Made by a program: the position numbers and the translations under genes | Shown here: positions 56,988-64,000 of the stretch, piece by piece | Position numbering within the stretch: the first letter of the stretch is position 1 | How the letters are laid out: each line of letters starts with the position of its first letter | Notes under the pieces: generated by a model | Database searches by the model: none | Seen by the model: the letters and a program-made list of their open reading frames with translations, nothing else | Told to the model about the DNA's origin: nothing | Source of the DNA: Burkholderiales bacterium | GTDB taxonomy: Bacteria > Pseudomonadota > Gammaproteobacteria > Burkholderiales > Thiobacteraceae | Assembly: GCA_023511995.1 (NCBI GenBank) | Contig: JAIMAL010000011.1 | Coordinates: 25,453-89,452 of the forward strand | Length of the DNA: 64,000 nucleotides | Direction: 5' to 3'

Positions 56988-57866
56988 TCAGTCAAGCACG
57001 CCCGCCCGGCGCATTGCCGCTCGCAGGGTGTCGTGGTGGGCGGGTGCGAGCGGGGTGAGGGGCAGACGGATGCCGCCTTTGATCAGTCCCATCTGGGCCA
57101 CGCACCATTTGACCGGGATGGGGTTGGCCTCGACGAAGAGTTTGTCGTGGAGGGGAAAGAGGCGCGCATTGATGGCGCGTGCCTCCTCGACGCGGCCGGC
57201 GAGCGCCGCCATGCACATTTCATGCATGAGCCGGGGGGCGACGTTGGCGGTCACCGAAATCACGCCATGGCCGCCGAGGAGCATGAGGGCGAGGGCGGAC
57301 GCATCGTCGCCGCTGTAGATGGCGAAGCCTTCGGGGGCGCGCAGGATGAGGTCGGTGCCCCGCTGCAGATTGCCGGTGGCATCCTTGATCCCCACGATGT
57401 TGGGAATCTGCGCCAGCTTGAGCGCCGTGTCGTTGGCAATGTCGGAAGCGGTGCGTCCCGGCACGTTGTAGAGAATCTGGGGGATGTCCACCGCCTCCGC
57501 CACCGCGCGGTAGTGCCGGTAGAGGCCTTCCTGTCCCGGCTTGTTGTAATAGGGCGCCACCAGCAGACAGGCCGTGGCCCCGGCCTTCCTGGCCGCCTCG
57601 GTGAGCTCGATGGCCTCCCGGGTGGAATTGGCGCCGGTGCCGGCGATGACGGGAATGCGGCCGGCGGCGATTTTCACCGCCTCCTCGATGAGGCGGCGGT
57701 GTTCGTCGAAATCGACGGTGGGGGATTCCCCGGTGGTGCCCACCACCACCAGGCCATCGGTTTGCTGGGCAATGTGGAATTCGATGAGGGCGCGATAGGC
57801 TTCCCAGTCGAGGCTGCCGTCCTCGTGCATGGGGGTGACCAGCGCCACCAGGCTGCCTTTGATCAT
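56988..57866 (-). CDS. dapA: 4-hydroxy-tetrahydrodipicolinate synthase DapA
   Basis: 292 residues, class I aldolase barrel. The Schiff-base Lys161 (GIKDATG), Tyr133 (YNVPGRT) and the Thr44-Thr45 pair (GTTGES) are at E. coli positions. It joins pyruvate and aspartate semialdehyde for lysine and peptidoglycan. ATG 57866 ([13 protein letters not shown]) is the family start; no clear Shine-Dalgarno precedes it. Confidence 0.97.
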   Translation of the reverse strand: MIKGSLVALVTPMHEDGSLDWEAYRALIEFHIAQQTDGLVVVGTTGESPTVDFDEHRRLIEEAVKIAAGRIPVIAGTGANSTREAIELTEAARKAGATACLLVAPYYNKPGQEGLYRHYRAVAEAVDIPQILYNVPGRTASDIANDTALKLAQIPNIVGIKDATGNLQRGTDLILRAPEGFAIYSGDDASALALMLLGGHGVISVTANVAPRLMHEMCMAALAGRVEEARAINARLFPLHDKLFVEANPIPVKWCVAQMGLIKGGIRLPLTPLAPAHHDTLRAAMRRAGVLD

Positions 57867-57888
57867 GGTGACTGTAAGGAAAAATTGC

Positions 57889-57894
57889 ATTGTA
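57889..57894 (-). promoter_or_regulatory. -10 box for dapA
   Basis: TACAAT on the minus strand (5 of 6), 22 bases before the ATG. No good -35 is seen. The rest of the 184-base gap is GC-rich with a CTCCCCC/GGGGGAG hairpin that lacks a T-run. Confidence 0.35.
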
Positions 57895-58050
57895 CCCCAG
57901 CGGCCGCTGGCGGGGGAACGGGGCGCGGGGAAAAGGAGACACCGCGGGGGCGCCGCGGCGACGGGGCGCAAGGAATCCCGATTGCTCCCCCTTCCACCGG
58001 GGGAGGAAGGGGCGCAAAGGGTGCCGGGTCTTCCCGGCCGGGGGAGTCCT

Positions 58051-58293
58051 TCAGTCTGCTCCGCCTTCCATGCGGTCGAGGAAGCTGTCGATGTCCACCT
58101 GGACCAGATCGGGGGGCAGGACGTCTTCCGCCTGGGAAATTTCGTAACGCTGCCGCTCCCGGTGGATCACTTCGGCGACGAAGGGGTCCCAGCCGGAGGA
58201 CAGAGCCTCGTCGTAATCATCGACGACTTCTTCTGTTTCCGGGCCGATCCACGCTTCCGTGGCGCCGGTGCTCATGTCTTTGATGATCAGCAT
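58051..58293 (-). CDS. Small acidic protein of unknown function
   Basis: 80 residues, about a quarter Asp/Glu, no signal or membrane helix ([34 protein letters not shown]). A strong ribosome-binding site (GGGAGGTG) precedes the ATG, supporting a real gene. It is divergent from the radical SAM gene and upstream of dapA. I do not recognise the family. Confidence 0.7.
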   Translation of the reverse strand: MLIIKDMSTGATEAWIGPETEEVVDDYDEALSSGWDPFVAEVIHRERQRYEISQAEDVLPPDLVQVDIDSFLDRMEGGAD

Positions 58294-58383
58294 GTTTCAC
58301 CTCCCGGCGGCAGAGGAATTGCCGCCTGCCTTTCATTAAACGTCCGCTTCCGCAAAAGCTTGAGGGTGGCGTAAGCTTTCGCC

Positions 58384-59460
58384 ATGTCCGAGACACCTTT
58401 CCCCCGCCCCCTCAAGGGACGCGGCGCCGCAACCAACCCGGATGGCCGCTTTGAGTCCCTCCGCCGCGTGGCGGAGGATGACGGCTGGGGAAGTCTCGAG
58501 GCGGAGGCGCCACCGGTGTCCACCGTGCTGGGCGTGGACAAGGCGCGCCGGGTTATCACCTACAACGATTCGCCGGACATCCCCTTCGACCGTTCCATCA
58601 ACCCCTACCGGGGCTGCGAGCATGGCTGCGTGTACTGTTTTGCGCGGCCCACCCACGCCTATCTGGGCCTGTCCCCTGGTCTGGATTTCGAAAGCCGGCT
58701 CTTTCACAAACCGGATGCGCCAAGCCGCCTGCGCGCTGAACTCGCGCAACCGGGCTATGTCTGCCAGCCCATTGCGCTTGGCATCAATACCGACGGCTGG
58801 CAGCCGGTGGAGCGGCGTTTGCAGCTCACCCGCCGCATTCTCAGCGTGCTGGCGGAATGCCGCCATCCGGTGTCCATTGTCACCAAGTCGGCCCTGATCG
58901 AACGGGATCTCGATTTGCTCACCACCCTTGCCGCGGAGGGGCTCGTGCATGTTTTCCTTTCCCTCACCACCCTGGATCGGGACCTCGCCCGCCGCCTGGA
59001 GCCCCGTGCCCCGCAGCCGGCGCGCCGCCTGGCCACCCTGGAAACCCTGGCGGCGGCGGGCGTGCCGGTGGGCGTGATGGTGGCGCCGGTGATCCCGGTG
59101 CTGACGGACCCGGAAATGGAGCAGATTCTCAAGCGGGCGCGGGAGGCGGGGGCGCAGGAGGCGGGCTACGTGGTCCTGCGTCTGCCCCACGAGGTGAAGG
59201 ACCTCTTCCGCGAATGGCTCACCCTGCACGCGCCCCTCAAGGCGGAGCACGTCATGAAGCGGGTGCGGGAACTCTTTGGCGGCAAGGATTACGAGGCGCG
59301 TTTCGGGAAGCGCCTGCGCGGGGTGGGCACCTATGCCCAACTGCTACGGGATCGTTTCCGGCTAGCCTATCGGCGACTGGAATTTCCGGGGCTGCCACCG
59401 CTGCGGGTGGATCGCTTCCGCCCGCCCCCCGGAGATGCTGGGCAGCTTGCGCTCTTCTAG
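58384..59460 (+). CDS. Radical SAM protein (SplB-like, PA0069 type)
   Basis: 358 residues. The CxxxCxxC cluster motif is visible as GCEHGCVYCFARPTH (about 79-92), followed by SAM-binding elements in a TIM-barrel. The family is related to spore photoproduct lyase but its substrate is not established. The last five residues are QLALF, close to the sliding-clamp binding motif QLxLF. It is divergent from the small acidic gene and converges with serB. Confidence 0.88.
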   Translation: MSETPFPRPLKGRGAATNPDGRFESLRRVAEDDGWGSLEAEAPPVSTVLGVDKARRVITYNDSPDIPFDRSINPYRGCEHGCVYCFARPTHAYLGLSPGLDFESRLFHKPDAPSRLRAELAQPGYVCQPIALGINTDGWQPVERRLQLTRRILSVLAECRHPVSIVTKSALIERDLDLLTTLAAEGLVHVFLSLTTLDRDLARRLEPRAPQPARRLATLETLAAAGVPVGVMVAPVIPVLTDPEMEQILKRAREAGAQEAGYVVLRLPHEVKDLFREWLTLHAPLKAEHVMKRVRELFGGKDYEARFGKRLRGVGTYAQLLRDRFRLAYRRLEFPGLPPLRVDRFRPPPGDAGQLALF

Positions 59461-59464
59461 GGGC

Positions 59465-60295
59465 TCAGAGGAAAAGATGCAGCACGCCATCCAGGCCCAC
59501 GTGGTTGATGGCGTAGGTGGTCTTTTCCCGCACCACCGGTTTGGCATGGTAGGCGACGCTGATGCCAGCCTCGGCGAGCATCTTGAGGTCGTTGGCGCCA
59601 TCGCCGATGGCGAGCACCCTCTCCCGGGGCAGGGCCAGCTCGGCGCGCACGCGGTTTAGCCAGTCCGCCTTGCCCTGGGCATCAATGATGCGGCCGAGAA
59701 TCCTGCCGGTGAGCCTGCCATCGACTATTTCCAGGGTGTTGGCGGCGGTATAGTCGAGGGCAAGCCGCGCCTTGAGGCGGTCGGTGAAGAAAGTGAAGCC
59801 GCCGGAGACGAGCAGGGTTTTGATGCCATGGGCCTTGAGGGTGGCAAGGAACTGCTCGGCGCCCGGGGAAAGCTTAAGCCGCTCGTCATAAACCCGCTGC
59901 AGGGCCTCTTCCGGCAGGCCGGCGAGCAAGGCCACGCGCCGGGTGAGACTTTCCGCGAAATCGATCTCCCCCCGCATGGCGGCGGCGGTGATGGCCGCCA
60001 CCTGGGGTTTCAGGCCCAGCATGTCGGCGATCTCATCGATGCACTCGATGGTGATGAGGGTGGAATCCATGTCCATCACCACCAGGCCCAGTCGGTCGAG
60101 CTTTTGCTGCGGGGGCACGTAGCCGAAGTCCAGGGCTGCCGCCTCACACTTGAGCGGCACCTGGGGGTGGGGGGTGCAGGGGAAGAGCCGGAAAACGTTG
60201 GGTGCCACCTGCTCGATGCCCGTGGCGCCCGTCAGGCGGGCGAGTTCCTTGAGGTCGGGGGTGGCTACTTCCAGGCCCTGAACGACGAGATACAT
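59465..60295 (-). CDS. serB: Phosphoserine phosphatase SerB
   Basis: 276 residues. A short ACT-like N-terminal part precedes the HAD phosphatase with nucleophile motif DMDSTL, then SGGF, and GDGANDL near the end. It makes serine from phosphoserine. ATG 60295 has AGGA seven bases upstream. ATG 60316, overlapping the mfd stop as ATGA, would add 7 residues. Confidence 0.95.
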   Translation of the reverse strand: MYLVVQGLEVATPDLKELARLTGATGIEQVAPNVFRLFPCTPHPQVPLKCEAAALDFGYVPPQQKLDRLGLVVMDMDSTLITIECIDEIADMLGLKPQVAAITAAAMRGEIDFAESLTRRVALLAGLPEEALQRVYDERLKLSPGAEQFLATLKAHGIKTLLVSGGFTFFTDRLKARLALDYTAANTLEIVDGRLTGRILGRIIDAQGKADWLNRVRAELALPRERVLAIGDGANDLKMLAEAGISVAYHAKPVVREKTTYAINHVGLDGVLHLFL

Positions 60296-60312
60296 GATCT
60301 TTTCCTGGGTTG

Positions 60313-63300
60313 TCATGGAGCTTGGCCGGTGAGCGCGGCAAAGATGTCCTGGATCGCCCGCGCCCGCTGCTCGGCATCCGCGGTCTGCAGGGTGATGCGC
60401 AGCCTGTCCTGGCCTGCGAGTTTGTAGTTTCTGTCTTTCTGGATCAAGCCGATGATGCGCGCCGGGTCGATGGGCGGCTGCGGCACGAACTGCAGGGTGA
60501 TGGTCTCCCCACTGGCATCGATGCGGGCGACACCCACGTCCTTGGCCAGGATGCGCAGGCGATGGGTGGCAAGCAGCGTCCTCGCCTGGGGGGGCAGGGG
60601 ACCGAAGCGATCCACCAGTTCCTCCTGCATGGCCGTCAGTTCGTTGAGGGTCTCGCAGTGGGCCAGCCGTTTGTAGAGGACGAGACGCTCGTGCACGTCG
60701 CCGCAATAGTCGGCGGGCAGCAGCGCCGGGGCGTGCAGGTTGATTTCCGTGGTGGTATGGAAAGGTGCCGCAAGGTCCGGCTCCCGGCCCGCTTTGAGCG
60801 CTTTCACCGCCTCCTCGAGCATCCGGGTGTAGAGGGAAAAACCGATTTCCTGCATCTCGCCGCTTTGCGCCTCGCCCAGAATCTCCCCCGCGCCGCGGAT
60901 TTCCAGATCGTGCATGGCGAGGTGAAAGCCCACGCCGAGGTCCTCCATCATCTGGATCGCTTCCAGCCGCTTGCGCGCCGAGGGGGTGAGGGCACCCTCC
61001 GGCGTCAGCAGATAGGCGTAGGCCTGATGATGGGAACGTCCCACACGGCCCCGCAACTGGTGCAACTGGGCGAGGCCGAACTTGTCGGCGCGGTTGATGA
61101 TGATGGTGTTGGCGGTGGGGATGTCGATGCCGGTCTCGATGATGGTGGTGCACAGGAGCACATTGAAGCGCTGGTGGTAGAAATCCCGCATGACGTGCTC
61201 CAGCTCCCGCTCCCGCATCTGGCCGTGGGCGATCGCAATGCGTGCCTCGGGCACGATGCGCGCAAGCTTTTCCCCCATGGTGTGGATGCTCTCCACCTCG
61301 TTGTGCAGGAAATACACCTGGCCGCCGCGCTTGAGCTCCCGCAGCACCGCTTCCCGGATGAGCCCCTCGCGCCAAGGGTGAACGAAGGTCTTGATGGCCA
61401 GGCGCCGCTGGGGCGCGGTGGCGATCACGGAGAAATCGCGCAGACCCTCCAGGGCCATGGAAAGGGTGCGGGGAATCGGGGTGGCGGTGAGGGTCAGCAC
61501 ATCCACCTCCGCCCGCAGCGCCTTCAGACGTTCCTTCTGGCGCACACCGAAACGATGCTCCTCATCGATGATCACCAGCCCCAGGTTGCGGAACACCACG
61601 TCCGGCTGCAGCAGGCGGTGGGTGCCGATGAGGATATCGATCCTGCCTTCCCGCACCCCTTCAAGGATCTGCGCCTGTTCCCGCGCGGTGCGGAAACGGG
61701 AGATTTCGGCAATGCGTACCGGCCAGTCGCTGAAACGGTCGGAGAAGGTATGGTAATGCTGGTCGGCTAGCAGCGTGGTGGGCACCAGCACCGCCACCTG
61801 TTTGCCATCCGCCACGGCGATGAAGGCGGCACGCAGGGCCACTTCCGTCTTGCCGAACCCCACATCGCCACACACCAGCCGGTCCATGGGCTTGCCGGAG
61901 GTCATATCCTCGATCACGGCGCGAATCGCCGCCGCCTGGTCCGGCGTTTCCTCGAATTCGAAAGCGGCGGCGAAGGCCTCGTAGTCTTTGGCTTTCAGGC
62001 GGAAGGCATGCCCGGTGCGAGCGGCGCGTCGGGCATAGAGATTGAGCAGTTCCGCGGCGGTGTCGCGGACCTGTTTTGCCGCCCGCCGGCGCGCTTTCTC
62101 CCATTGGCCACTGCCCAGTTTGTGCAGCGGCGCATGCTCCGGTGCGCCGCCGCTGTAGCGGCCGATGAGGTGGAGATTGGCCACCGGCACATAGAGCTTG
62201 TCGCCGCCGGCGTATTCGAGGAGCAGAAATTCCGTCTCCCCTTCGCCCAGGTCCAGGCTGACCAGCCCCTGGTAGCGGCCGATGCCATGCTCCTCGTGCA
62301 CCACAGGGTCGCCGATGCGCACCTCGGACAGATCGCGCAGGAGATTTTCCGGGCCCACCCGTTTCGCCTCCCGCAGCCGCGACTGGCGCACCTGCAGCGC
62401 ATAGAGCTCGGTCTCGGTGATGAGGGCAATGCCCGCCCGGGGAAGCACGAAGCCCTGGCCAAGGGGGAGGGTGGCGAGCATGAAGCGCTCGCCAGCAGTG
62501 AGAAAGTCGGCAAAGCTCTCCGCCGCGGCCGGTGTGAGACCGTGTTCCCGCAGCATTTCGTTGATGGTCTCGCGTCGCCCCGAGCTCTCCGCCGCCAGCA
62601 GCACCCGGCCGGGAAAGCCGGCGATGAAGTCTTTCAGTCGCGCCAGCGGCTCATCGGCCCGGCGGTCCAGGTGGAGCGCCGGCAGCGGCGCGGTATCACA
62701 AACCGCCGCATGGGCCGAGGCCCCATTGCCGGCGACGATGCTCAGCCGGGGATGATCCTTGATGGCGGTGAAAAACTGCTCGGCGGTGAGAAACAGCGCA
62801 TCCGGTGGCAGGAGCGGCCGTTCCCCGTCGCCTTGCAGCAGTGTGTAGCGGGAGCGGGCCTCGCGCCAGAAACGCTCCGCCGCCTCCCCCACCCCGTGGT
62901 GCAGGCAGATCACCACCTCCGGCGGCAGGTAGTCGGTGAAGGTAGCGGTCTTGTCGAAGAAAAGTGGCAGGTAATATTCAATCCCCGGCGGCGCGAGCCC
63001 CTGGCTCACGTCCTTGTAGAGGCGGCTTTTCGAGGGGTCTCCCTCGAACCGCTCGCGAAAGGCCTGGCGGAAACGGGCAATTCCCGCCTCATTGAGAGGG
63101 AATTCCCGGGCCGGCAGAAGCCGCACCTCCTTCACCGGATAAATGCTGCGTTGGGTGTCCACGTCGAAGGTGCGGATGGACTCGATCTCTTCGTCGAAGA
63201 GGTCGATGCGATAGGGCACCGCGCTGCCCATGGGGAAAAGATCGATCACCCCGCCGCGGATGCTGTACTCCCCCGGAGCCTGCACCTGGCTGACATGGCT

Positions 63301-63741
63301 GTAGGCCGCCACGGTGAGCTGCTGCCGGAAAAGATCCAGGTCGAGGCGGCTGCCCTGTTTCAGGAAAAAGGTGTGGGCGGCGAGGAAATCCTGCGGCGGC
63401 AGCCGATACAGGGCGGTGGTGACGGGCACGATGACGATGTCGAAGGTCCGCTGGCTGATCTGGTGCAGGGTGGCCAGGCGTTCCGACACCAGGTCCTGGT
63501 GGGGCGAGAAATGGTCGTAGGGCAGGGTCTCCCAGTCCGGGAAGAGGTGGACGGCAAGCCGAGGATCGAAGAGGGGGATTTCCTCCCGCAGGCGCTGGGC
63601 GTCCAGGGCCGTTTCGGTGATGACCGCAAGTTTGGTTCCGTCGGCGGCGAGTTGGGCCAGGGCGAGCGCGTCCGACGAACCCACGAGGTTCGTGTAGCGG
63701 CGGATCTCACCGGGGGCGGGAAGCGGGCCGGAAAACAGCAT
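60313..63741 (-). CDS. mfd: Transcription-repair coupling factor Mfd
   Basis: 1142 residues (E. coli 1148). N-terminal UvrB-like domains are followed by the RNA polymerase-interaction domain (DPVVHEEHGIGRYQGLVSLD, about 495-515), the superfamily 2 translocase with CGDVGFGKTEVA and IIDEEHRFG, and the C-terminal TRCF domain. It removes stalled RNA polymerase and recruits UvrA. ATG 63741 (MLFSGPLPAPGE) is chosen over a longer frame. Confidence 0.97.
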   Translation of the reverse strand: MLFSGPLPAPGEIRRYTNLVGSSDALALAQLAADGTKLAVITETALDAQRLREEIPLFDPRLAVHLFPDWETLPYDHFSPHQDLVSERLATLHQISQRTFDIVIVPVTTALYRLPPQDFLAAHTFFLKQGSRLDLDLFRQQLTVAAYSHVSQVQAPGEYSIRGGVIDLFPMGSAVPYRIDLFDEEIESIRTFDVDTQRSIYPVKEVRLLPAREFPLNEAGIARFRQAFRERFEGDPSKSRLYKDVSQGLAPPGIEYYLPLFFDKTATFTDYLPPEVVICLHHGVGEAAERFWREARSRYTLLQGDGERPLLPPDALFLTAEQFFTAIKDHPRLSIVAGNGASAHAAVCDTAPLPALHLDRRADEPLARLKDFIAGFPGRVLLAAESSGRRETINEMLREHGLTPAAAESFADFLTAGERFMLATLPLGQGFVLPRAGIALITETELYALQVRQSRLREAKRVGPENLLRDLSEVRIGDPVVHEEHGIGRYQGLVSLDLGEGETEFLLLEYAGGDKLYVPVANLHLIGRYSGGAPEHAPLHKLGSGQWEKARRRAAKQVRDTAAELLNLYARRAARTGHAFRLKAKDYEAFAAAFEFEETPDQAAAIRAVIEDMTSGKPMDRLVCGDVGFGKTEVALRAAFIAVADGKQVAVLVPTTLLADQHYHTFSDRFSDWPVRIAEISRFRTAREQAQILEGVREGRIDILIGTHRLLQPDVVFRNLGLVIIDEEHRFGVRQKERLKALRAEVDVLTLTATPIPRTLSMALEGLRDFSVIATAPQRRLAIKTFVHPWREGLIREAVLRELKRGGQVYFLHNEVESIHTMGEKLARIVPEARIAIAHGQMRERELEHVMRDFYHQRFNVLLCTTIIETGIDIPTANTIIINRADKFGLAQLHQLRGRVGRSHHQAYAYLLTPEGALTPSARKRLEAIQMMEDLGVGFHLAMHDLEIRGAGEILGEAQSGEMQEIGFSLYTRMLEEAVKALKAGREPDLAAPFHTTTEINLHAPALLPADYCGDVHERLVLYKRLAHCETLNELTAMQEELVDRFGPLPPQARTLLATHRLRILAKDVGVARIDASGETITLQFVPQPPIDPARIIGLIQKDRNYKLAGQDRLRITLQTADAEQRARAIQDIFAALTGQAP

Positions 63742-63763
63742 GGGGCGCGGACAAAAAGCGTGA

Positions 63764-63769
63764 ATTATA
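63764..63769 (-). promoter_or_regulatory. -10 box for mfd
   Basis: A perfect TATAAT on the minus strand, 23 bases before the mfd ATG. No matching -35 is visible. Confidence 0.4.
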
Positions 63770-63875
63770 GGGCAGGCGCCGGGGCAGGGCACGGGGCCAA
63801 AGTTTTCCCTCAAGTTGTGGCGTCCGCGGCCGATACAAGGGGTACCTACTCGGGACGGAGTGGGGCTCTCCTTGG

Positions 63876-63902
63876 GAGGCGGACGGCGTCCGCCTCTTTT
63901 TT
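63876..63902 (+). terminator. Strong terminator with no assigned gene
   Basis: Stem GAGGCGGAC/GTCCGCCTC (9 bp, 3-base loop) followed by T6. It works only on the plus strand, yet no plus-strand gene lies between the radical SAM gene (end 59460) and here. Confidence 0.85.
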
Positions 63903-63928
63903 CTTGCGGCCTCTGCTATGGTAAGGGG

Positions 63929-64000
63929 TGGATTCAATCTCGAAGTGCAACGCGGCTGTATGATTGCATAAATACCTGATGAGGTGTTTTCCAGTTCAGG
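63929..64000 (-). mobile_element. One end of an IS30-family insertion sequence (cut by the window edge)
   Basis: The sequence from TGGATTCAAT to about GCAACGC (63929-63953) resembles the terminal repeat of IS30-type elements (TGTAGATTCAAT...GCAAC). The transposase 3' end runs into it. Target duplication cannot be seen because the other end is outside. Confidence 0.75.
63934..63999 (-). CDS. IS30-family transposase, C-terminal end only
   Basis: The last 21 codons and stop of a reading frame entering from beyond the right edge. The visible end includes LNWKTPHQVF and finishes RVALRD. LNWxTP near the end and a VALR-type finish inside the terminal repeat are typical of IS30 transposases. The DDE catalytic core is outside the window. 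Confidence 0.75.
   Translation of the reverse strand: MNWKTPHQVFMQSYSRVALRD

Noticed and set aside
57960..58045. CTCCCCC/GGGGGAG hairpin as terminator of the 80-codon gene
   Set aside because: No T-run follows on the minus strand.
1..64000. Search for CRISPR arrays, prophage, toxin-antitoxin or defence islands
   Set aside because: No direct-repeat arrays, integrases, phage genes or defence families were seen; apart from the IS30-like end the content is core housekeeping and motility genes.

Overview
This window is GC-rich chromosomal DNA from a bacterium that looks like a betaproteobacterium. The evidence is the gene orders tig-clpP-clpX-lon-hupB-ppiD and suhB/trmJ-cysE-iscR-iscSUA-hscBA-fdx-iscX, the hopanoid-type hpnC/hpnD pair, a polar-flagellum style flhB-flhA-flhF-flhG-fliA-motC-motD block, and a BamC/DapA pair. 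Genus cannot be fixed from the sequence alone. Almost everything is core genome. The only mobile DNA seen is one end of an IS30-like element at the right edge.

Layout. 1-1165 (minus): squalene-synthesis genes hpnC and a cut hpnD. 1205-7214 (plus): tRNA-Leu, trigger factor, ClpP, ClpX and Lon, with a sigma32-type promoter before lon. 7364-10067 (plus): hupB, tRNA-Val, tRNA-Asp, terminator, ppiD. 10151-10930 (minus): fabI. 11023-17560 (plus): a four-gene oligopeptide-type ABC importer (lipoprotein, two permeases, fused double ATPase). 17587-19209 (minus): MltD-like lytic transglycosylase.

19321-40907 is a flagellar region. flgBCDEFGHIJKL run on the minus strand behind a sigma54-like promoter at flgB, with an extra sigma28-like promoter at flgK. 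A GGDEF protein is divergent from flgA-flgM-flgN on the plus strand, and flgM has its own sigma28-like site. flhB-flhA-flhF-flhG-fliA-motC-motD then follow on the minus strand. Filament, hook-basal switch and chemotaxis genes are not in the window.

40999-48293 (minus) is trmJ-cysE-iscRSUA-hscBA-fdx-iscX, the ISC iron-sulfur assembly system. Two 25-bp sequences resembling IscR type 1 operators lie on the iscR promoter and, less expectedly, on the cysE promoter. 48378-51703 (plus): suhB and mutS. 51738-52690 (minus): SlyD-like isomerase and Bcp peroxiredoxin. 52813-54929 (plus): a RoxA-type ribosomal oxygenase, a small unknown protein, and an Ala/Pro-rich lipoprotein. 55000-58293 (minus): metallo-hydrolase, bamC, dapA and a small acidic unknown protein. 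58384-59460 (plus): radical SAM protein. 59465-63741 (minus): serB and mfd. 63814-64000: an unassigned terminator, then the IS30-like end.

No gene-free stretch exceeds 300 bases. The longest is about 224 bases between flgA and flgM (sigma28-like site, otherwise nothing recognised). Others are 57867-58050 (GC-rich, only a dapA -10-like box), 7724-7874 (a short GGTGA/TCACC hairpin, otherwise nothing) and 63814-63933. I found no convincing new multi-gene system. The best leads are the cysE operator, the degenerate FlhG nucleotide site, the FlhB NPTR variant, and the possible small RNA beside mfd.
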